Origin: Burkholderiaceae bacterium
GTDB lineage: Bacteria; Pseudomonadota; Gammaproteobacteria; Burkholderiales; Burkholderiaceae_C
Length of the DNA: 5,041 nt
Assembly (NCBI GenBank): GCA_017999135.1
Contig: JAGOBT010000289.1
Span: forward strand, 1-5,041
Direction: 5' to 3'
This document shows, piece after piece, positions 1-5,041 of the stretch. Position 1 is the first letter of the stretch. Each line of letters begins with the position of its first letter. Made by a program: the position numbers and the translations under genes. The notes under the pieces were generated by a model that was not told the DNA's origin, did not search any database, and worked only from the letters and a program-made list of their open reading frames with translations.

Positions 1-12
1 GGTGACGACGCC

Positions 13-1296
13 GTGCGTGCCTGGTGGCGCCGACCGCTGCCCTGGGTGCTGGCAGCGCTGCTGCTCTTGGGTGCCGGTGCCGCCTGGTGGTGGTTGGGCC
101 ACAGCGCCCAGCAGGCCGCGCCGCGCTTCGTCACCGAGGCGCTGGCGCGCGGCACGCTGCAGCTCAACGTCACCGCCAACGGCAAGCTGCAGGCCACCCG
201 CACGGTGAGCCTCGGCAGCGAACTCTCCGGCACGGTGTCGCGTGTGCACGTGGACGTCAACGATGGGGTGAAGAAGGGCCAGGTGCTGGTCGAGCTCGAC
301 ACCGCCAAGCTGCTCGACCAGATCGCCAGCGCCCGCGCCGCGGTGGCGTCGGCCGACGCCGGCGTTGGCCAGGCGGTGGCTGCGGCCAAGGAGGCGCGCG
401 CCAACCTGCAGCGCCTGGAGGAGGTGCACCGGCTGTCGAACGGCCAGGTGCCCTCCGCCGCCGAGCTGGACAGCGCCCGCGCCACGCTCGACAAGGCGGT
501 GGCGGCCGAGCACGCCGCGCGCGCGGCCGTGACCAGCGCCCGCGCCACGCTGAGCACCAACGAGACCAACCTGTCCAAAGCCTCCATCCGCTCGCCGATC
601 GATGGCGTGGTGCTGACCCGCGCGGTCGAGCCCGGCTACGCGGTGGCCGCCTCGCTGCAGGCGGTGACGCTGTTCACCATCGCCGAGGACCTGAGCCGGC
701 TGCAGCTCTCGGTCAACGTCGACGAGGCCGACGTCGGCCAGGTGCAGGCCGGCCAGTCGGCCAGGTTCAGCGTCAGCGCCTGGCCGGGGCGCAACTACCC
801 GGCGCAGATCGTGCGTGTGGCCTACGGCTCGACCATCACCGACAACGTGGTCACCTACACCACGCTGATGGACGTGCCCAATGCCGACCTGAGCCTGCGC
901 CCCGGCATGACCGCCACCGCGGTGATCACCGCCACCGAGCGCCGCGACGTGCTGCTGGTGCCCAACCGGGCGCTGCGCTTCACCCCGGCCGAGCCGGGCG
1001 GTGCCCCGTCGGCGTCGGCGCCTGCGGCCTCGGGCGGCGGCGGCATCGTCTCCAAGCTGATGCCCCGCCCGCCGGGTGGCAATGCCCCCAAGCGCAGCGG
1101 CAGTGCCGACAAGTCCGGCGGCGCCGGCATCGGCCCGAAGCGCCTGTGGGTGCTTCAGGACGGGCGGCCCATGTCGGTCGAGGTGACGGCAGGCCTCAGC
1201 AACGGCCGCCTCACCGAGGTCAGCGGCGCGGCGCTGCGCGAAGGCATGGCCATCGTCACCGAGCAGGCCAACGGTTCCACCGGAGCCCCCAAGTGA
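13..1296 (+). CDS. MacA-like periplasmic adaptor (membrane fusion protein) of an ABC-type tripartite exporter
   Basis: This 427-aa protein would link an inner-membrane ABC permease to an outer-membrane channel. Seen: a basic N-terminus and one hydrophobic segment (about residues 8-28, WVLAALLLLGAGAAWWW) as signal anchor; a first lipoyl half at 68-97 (GSELSGTV, VNDGVKKGQVLVELDT); an Ala/Arg/Glu-rich helical hairpin at about 98-190; a second lipoyl half at 191-211 (SIRSPIDGVVLTRAVEPG); a beta-barrel at about 222-310 (LRPGMTATAVI); and a membrane-proximal part at about 312-420. This order is standard for MacA/HlyD-family adaptors. A Gly/Pro/Ser/Lys-rich insertion of about 50 residues (325-376) interrupts the last domain. 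The GTG start at 13 is chosen because GGTGA at 1-5 is a Shine-Dalgarno match 7 nt upstream and the anchor follows directly; the frame is open to base 1, so a start outside the window remains possible. The next gene's start overlaps its stop. The substrate cannot be told. Confidence 0.9.
   Translation: MRAWWRRPLPWVLAALLLLGAGAAWWWLGHSAQQAAPRFVTEALARGTLQLNVTANGKLQATRTVSLGSELSGTVSRVHVDVNDGVKKGQVLVELDTAKLLDQIASARAAVASADAGVGQAVAAAKEARANLQRLEEVHRLSNGQVPSAAELDSARATLDKAVAAEHAARAAVTSARATLSTNETNLSKASIRSPIDGVVLTRAVEPGYAVAASLQAVTLFTIAEDLSRLQLSVNVDEADVGQVQAGQSARFSVSAWPGRNYPAQIVRVAYGSTITDNVVTYTTLMDVPNADLSLRPGMTATAVITATERRDVLLVPNRALRFTPAEPGGAPSASAPAASGGGGIVSKLMPRPPGGNAPKRSGSADKSGGAGIGPKRLWVLQDGRPMSVEVTAGLSNGRLTEVSGAALREGMAIVTEQANGSTGAPK
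1282..1285 (+). promoter_or_regulatory. Ribosome binding site for the ABC ATPase gene
   Basis: GGAG lies 7 nt upstream of the GTG at 1293, inside the end of the adaptor gene. It decides the start of the ATPase, whose frame is open far upstream because of the high GC content. Confidence 0.55.
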
Positions 1297-2083
1297 GTCA
1301 GCCCACGCTCCCGGCCGGGGCGGAGCTGATCCGCCTGCGCGGCATCACCAAGACCTTCGGCAGCGGCCAGGCCGCCTTCCAGGCCCTCAAGGGCGTCGAT
1401 CTGGAGATCGCGGCGGGCGAGTTCGTCGCCGTGATGGGCCCGAGCGGCTCGGGCAAGTCCACCGTGATGAACCTGCTCGGCTGCCTGGACGTGCCGACGA
1501 CGGGCAGCTACGCCTTCCAGGGTGTCGAGGTGCAGCGCCTGACGCGCGACCAGCGCGCCCGGCTGCGGCGGCGCCACCTGGGCTTCGTCTTCCAGGGCTT
1601 CAACCTGCTGGCGCGCACCTCGGCGCAGGAGAACGTCGAGCTGCCGCTGCTCTACCGCGGCGAGAGCGCCGCGCAGCGCCACGCCGCCGCCCGCGCCGCG
1701 CTGGCCCAGGTCGGCCTGGCCGGCTGGGAGCACCACACGCCGGCCGAGCTCTCCGGCGGGCAGCAGCAGCGTGTCGCCATTGCCCGCGCGATCGTCACCC
1801 AGCCCACCGTGCTGCTGGCCGACGAGCCCACCGGCAACCTCGATTCGGCACGCAGCCACGAGATCATGGAACTGCTCTGGGCGCTCAACGCCGAGCACGG
1901 CATCACCGTGCTGATGGTCACCCACGAACCGGACATGGCCGCCTACGCGCGCCGGCTGGTGCACTTCCGCGACGGCCGCATCGAGCGCGACGAGCTCAAT
2001 CCCCACCCCGCCGCGCTGGGCCGAATTGCCCCGGCCCACGCGATGGGCAGCGATGCCGAGCAGGCCACCGCAGGGGCGCCGAC

Positions 2084-2087
<4 letters not shown>
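1293..2087 (+). CDS. ABC transporter ATP-binding protein, MacB/LolD-type
   Basis: This 264-aa cytoplasmic nucleotide-binding subunit hydrolyses ATP to power the permease encoded next. Seen: Walker A GPSGSGKST (49-57), Q-loop Gln101 (FVFQGFN), signature LSGGQQQR (153-160), Walker B VLLADEP with Glu178 (173-179), D-loop GNLDS (181-185) and H-loop His211 (VTHEPD). All catalytic residues are present. The LSGGQQQRVAIARA and DEPTGNLDS wording is typical of the MacB/LolD/FtsE branch (family knowledge). The GTG start overlaps the adaptor stop as GTGA and gives a normal N-terminus just before the first beta strand (LIRLRGITKTFG). After the last conserved strand (HFRDGRIERDE) there is a roughly 30-residue Ala/Pro-rich tail of no evident function. 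In canonical MacB this domain is fused to the permease; here the two are separate, as in the YknXYZ arrangement. Confidence 0.95.
2072..2076 (+). promoter_or_regulatory. Ribosome binding site for the permease gene
   Basis: AGGGG lies 7 nt upstream of the ATG at 2084, inside the end of the ATPase gene. Together with the ATGA overlap it supports coupled translation of ATPase and permease. Confidence 0.5.
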
Positions 2088-3302
<1,215 letters not shown>

Positions 3303-3304
<2 letters not shown>

Positions 3305-3330
3305 GGCAGGTACGCATTCGCGGTTGCCTC
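3303..3330. promoter_or_regulatory. Inverted repeat just upstream of a -10 box; possible operator
   Basis: GAGGCA (3303-3308) is complementary to TGCCTC (3325-3330). A small inner stem, CGC/GCG (3313-3315 with 3320-3322), sits inside the loop. The element spans the permease stop codon and the region where a -35 box would lie, and ends 2 bp before TACAAT. It could be an autoregulatory operator of the two-gene module or a weak hairpin. Six-base arms arise easily by chance in GC-rich DNA, and no T-run follows, so a terminator is unlikely. Confidence 0.25.
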
Positions 3331-3332
3331 CC

Positions 3333-3338
3333 TACAAT
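3333..3338 (+). promoter_or_regulatory. Candidate -10 box (TACAAT) for the PIN module
   Basis: TACAAT matches the TATAAT consensus at five of six positions. Standard spacing puts transcription start at about 3345-3346, which is the A of the ATG at 3346, so the message could be leaderless. No convincing -35 hexamer lies 15-19 bp upstream, which lowers confidence. Confidence 0.45.
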
Positions 3339-3345
3339 GACTGTC

Positions 3346-4122
3346 ATGGAAGCCCAGCGCATCACCCTGGCGATGGTCGTTGACTCGGCCGGCTACGACG
3401 CCTCGCCGGCGCGGGTGCGTCTGTCTGTGCTGGCCGATTTCACTCGGGATGTGAGTGAGTTCCTGGCCGGCGACGGCCGGGAGGTCGATGTCGATGAACT
3501 CGACGTGGCAATCCAGTCTGGTTCGGTGGCGATCGAGACAACGCCCATTCTGTCGGCGCCTGCCCTTATCAGGGATCTGCGGTCGATGCTGTCGACCCCG
3601 CTGCTGGACGGCCTGGATGCGAAGCGCCGCAAGGTGGTGGAGCGTTGGCAGAAGGCGGCGCGAAAGGTCGGTGGTGCGCGCTACCGGATAGCAGCCCCCT
3701 TCCTCGATCGGCCGGTGCTGGTGACGGCGCAGTCGGACTACCGCTCCGACGACGCCGACCAGTGGGTGCGGGTGGAGCGTTATGTGCGCGGCGAGATCAT
3801 GGACCTGGGTGGCGCTACCCGGCCCAACGCCCATGTCAAGCTGCCCGATGGCCGCACGCTGACGGTGGCTGCGCCCCGTGAACTGTTGGCGGCGGAGGAA
3901 CGCAACCGGCTCTACAAGCCGGCGATGCTGCGCATCCGTGCCCAGTACAACGTGCTGACGCAGGAGCTGCGCAACGCCGAGCTGATCGAGTTCGTCGAAT
4001 ACGCACCGCGCTTCGATGCCGAGGCCTTCGAGCGCATGACCCGCCGTGGGGCGGAGCGCTGGAAGGACGTGCCGGATGCCTCCGCCTGGGTGGAGCAGCT
4101 GCGCGGGAGCGATGCGTCGTGA
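3346..4122 (+). CDS. Unknown-family protein, putative antitoxin or partner of the PIN-domain protein
   Basis: I do not recognise a named family for this 258-aa, apparently soluble protein; there is no signal peptide or membrane helix. Seen: an N-terminal alpha/beta-looking part at about 6-100 (ITLAMVVDSAG, then VAIQSGSVAIETTP, then a charged helix DAKRRKVVERWQKAARK) and a beta-rich part at about 121-217 (RPVLVTAQ, VRGEIMDLGG, HVKLPDGRTLTVAAP, LRIRAQYN). The C-terminus is charged and helical. The ATG at 3346 is chosen because it sits at the predicted transcription start and leaves a short N-terminus. ATG 3337 would add 3 residues, and GTG 3301, overlapping the permease stop, would add 15. No Shine-Dalgarno is evident. 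Its end overlaps the PIN gene as GTGA, so the two proteins are probably made together. An antitoxin role is inferred from position only; at 258 aa it is far larger than classical VapB antitoxins. Confidence 0.8.
   Translation: MEAQRITLAMVVDSAGYDASPARVRLSVLADFTRDVSEFLAGDGREVDVDELDVAIQSGSVAIETTPILSAPALIRDLRSMLSTPLLDGLDAKRRKVVERWQKAARKVGGARYRIAAPFLDRPVLVTAQSDYRSDDADQWVRVERYVRGEIMDLGGATRPNAHVKLPDGRTLTVAAPRELLAAEERNRLYKPAMLRIRAQYNVLTQELRNAELIEFVEYAPRFDAEAFERMTRRGAERWKDVPDASAWVEQLRGSDAS
4105..4109 (+). promoter_or_regulatory. Ribosome binding site for the PIN-domain gene
   Basis: GGGAG lies 9 nt upstream of the GTG at 4119, inside the end of the preceding gene. It supports GTG 4119 as start and coupling of the pair. 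Confidence 0.45.
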
Positions 4123-4598
4123 TCGACAGCGTGCTGCTGGACACGAGCTTCCTGATCACGCTCGCTGACCCGAACCGACCGCAGCACGACACCGCCAAGT
4201 CCTACTACCGGGAGTTCATCCTCAAAGGGGTTCCGATCTACCTGTCGACGATCGTGGTGTCGGAATTCCAGGTCAGGCAGCCGATCCAGGATCTGGAGCT
4301 GCGCAATTTTGTGCTGCTGCCCTTCAACATCGACCACGCGGTGACCTGTGGTCAGTTGATTGCCGGCCAGGAAGGGGACAGCGGCGACGACAGGGTGCGG
4401 GTCAAGGACGACTTCAAGCTCATCGCCCAGTGCATCTGCGAGGGGATCAGTCACCTCGCTACCGAGGACAGCAGCTCGCTGGTGAAGTACCTGTCCAGGA
4501 TCCGCCAGCAGGGGCGCTGCAGCACGCATACGCTGACCTTGCAGGGTGGCTTTGACACAGCCGTATTCGAGAACGGCCAAGCACGGCTGCTGCCTTGA
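4119..4598 (+). CDS. PIN-domain protein, putative VapC-like ribonuclease toxin
   Basis: This 159-aa cytoplasmic protein has the pattern of PIN-domain metal-dependent RNases. Seen: the N-terminal strand SVLLDTSFLITLAD with Asp8; Glu49 in STIVVSEF; Asp97/Asp98 in RVKDDFKLIAQ; and Asp117 in HLATEDSS. These are the four acidic positions that bind Mg/Mn in PIN enzymes, so the protein is probably active. The length is slightly above typical VapC (about 130-150 aa), with a roughly 40-residue tail after the last acidic residue. The GTG start overlaps the stop of the 258-aa gene (GTGA) and puts the catalytic Asp in its usual place near the N-terminus. A toxin role is inferred from the family and two-gene layout; a housekeeping or defence-associated PIN nuclease is possible. 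Codons include more A/T endings than the exporter genes. Its stop lies 6 bp before the orphan permease tail. Confidence 0.85.
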   Translation: MIDSVLLDTSFLITLADPNRPQHDTAKSYYREFILKGVPIYLSTIVVSEFQVRQPIQDLELRNFVLLPFNIDHAVTCGQLIAGQEGDSGDDRVRVKDDFKLIAQCICEGISHLATEDSSSLVKYLSRIRQQGRCSTHTLTLQGGFDTAVFENGQARLLP

Positions 4599-4604
4599 TC
4601 TGAG

Positions 4605-4688
4605 GCCGCCATCGGCGTGGTGTTCGGCCACTTCCCGGCCCGGCGGGCGGCGCAGCTGGATCCGATCGAGGCGCTGCGGCACGAGTGA
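4605..4688 (+). pseudogene. Orphan 3' fragment of the MacB-type permease gene
   Basis: Reading from 4605 gives AAIGVVFGHFPARRAAQLDP followed by IEALRHE and a stop at 4686-4688. This equals residues 380-406 of the upstream permease with one change (Tyr388 to His). It has no start and no ribosome binding site, so it is not a gene. Its codons (TTC, CAG, CTG, CAC) are the G/C-ending ones used in most of the permease, whereas the intact copy uses TTT, CAA, TTG and CAT at these positions. It may be the native tail left behind when the module arrived. Confidence 0.88.
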
Positions 4689-4689
4689 G
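4605..4689 (+). repeat. Right copy of 85-bp direct repeat
   Basis: Matches 3221-3305 in the same orientation, 79 of 85 bases identical and without gaps. It starts 6 bp after the PIN gene's stop. With the left copy it brackets the two-gene module. Confidence 0.95.
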
Positions 4690-4810
4690 CGTGTCTGCCG
4701 AAGGGGTGTTGGCAAGGATTGTTGAGCCGCATCAAAGGGAAGGGGCGTGGGGCGGGAACTCCGCCGCGTCTGTGCGTGCGGCTGTCAACGGGCGGCCGGG
4801 GGGCGATCGT

Positions 4811-4816
4811 TACACT
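4811..4816 (+). promoter_or_regulatory. Candidate -10 box (TACACT) for the secreted-protein gene
   Basis: TACACT lies in the 191-bp intergenic stretch 4690-4880 and would place transcription start near 4823, giving a leader of about 58 nt to the ATG at 4881. No -35 box is recognisable at normal spacing; a CTGTCA at 4782-4787 is too far away. Apart from this and a weak hairpin at 4751-4765, I see nothing in the interval. Confidence 0.3.
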
Positions 4817-4880
4817 GCGGTGGCCGGTCCGGAGGTGTTGCGGGTCGGCCCGGTCCGCACCACCTCCCCTGCCCAGAACC

Positions 4881-5041
<161 letters not shown>

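Larger units (their letters stand above)
3306..4604 (+). other. Inserted two-gene module between permease-tail repeats
   Basis: This 1299-bp segment lies between the two 85-bp copies and holds only the unknown 258-aa gene and the PIN-domain gene. Its base and codon use look less G/C-biased than the exporter genes. Both edges coincide with the repeat boundaries, and the right edge lies 6 bp after the PIN gene's stop. No integrase, transposase or terminal inverted repeat is seen, so any movement would have been by recombination or supplied in trans. That it is an insertion is inferred from the repeat structure. Confidence 0.7.

Noticed and set aside
1155..2039. Long minus-strand open frame (294 aa) opposite the ABC ATPase
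   Set aside because: It lies antisense to a gene with every ABC motif intact; long antisense frames are expected in DNA with G/C-ending codons. No family motif is visible in its translation.
3306..4604. Insertion sequence or integron cassette carrying the PIN module
   Set aside because: No transposase or integrase gene, no terminal inverted repeats and no attC-like palindrome at the edges. The 85-bp flanking repeats are gene-tail sequence, far longer than IS target duplications.
3912..4715. Minus-strand 267-aa open frame across the PIN gene
   Set aside because: It is antisense to the PIN domain, has no recognisable motif and has no good ribosome binding site; judged a shadow.
4751..4765. 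Short hairpin GGCGG-GAACT-CCGCC as a terminator after the module
   Set aside because: The stem is only 5 bp and no T-run follows, so an intrinsic terminator cannot be supported.
4831..4836. Strong Shine-Dalgarno-like GGAGGT upstream of the secreted-protein gene
   Set aside because: It lies 44 nt before the ATG at 4881. The nearby TTG at 4838 is in another frame and too close, so no start at suitable distance uses it.

Overview
The window is GC-rich throughout, with strong G/C preference at third codon positions, densely packed genes and 4-bp start/stop overlaps. This suits a high-GC proteobacterium. My inference is a betaproteobacterium of the Burkholderiales type (Rubrivivax/Leptothrix/Sphaerotilus-like), but no marker gene here proves it.

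Bases 13-3304 hold a three-gene plus-strand operon for a MacAB-type tripartite exporter: a periplasmic adaptor (MacA-like, 427 aa), a separate ABC ATPase (264 aa) and a MacB/FtsX-type permease (406 aa). The ATPase and permease are separate proteins, unlike classical MacB, in which they are fused. The genes overlap by GTGA and ATGA, so they are probably translationally coupled. Together they would use ATP in the cytoplasm to drive substrate export through the adaptor and an outer-membrane channel not encoded here.

Bases 3306-4604 are a compact inserted module: a 258-aa protein of unknown family and, overlapping it by GTGA, a 159-aa PIN-domain protein with its acidic residues in place. It looks like a two-gene toxin-antitoxin or PIN-nuclease cassette. 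It is bracketed by an imperfect 85-bp direct repeat (79/85 identical) made of the last 27 codons and stop of the permease gene. The left copy is the working 3' end of the permease gene; the right copy (4605-4689) is an orphan tail fragment. Five of the six differences are silent. The permease gene also becomes visibly poorer in G/C-ending codons from about base 3143 to its end, whereas the orphan copy has the G/C-ending codons typical of the rest of the gene. The simplest reading is that the cassette arrived with a foreign permease 3' end and the orphan fragment is the native tail left behind. No transposase, integrase or terminal inverted repeat is visible.

Bases 4690-4880 are intergenic, with a possible -10 box at 4811-4816. 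From 4881 a new gene begins and runs off the window. It encodes a clear signal peptide followed by an alanine-rich stretch written largely as a pure GCT triplet repeat (5004-5041), a likely length-variable microsatellite.
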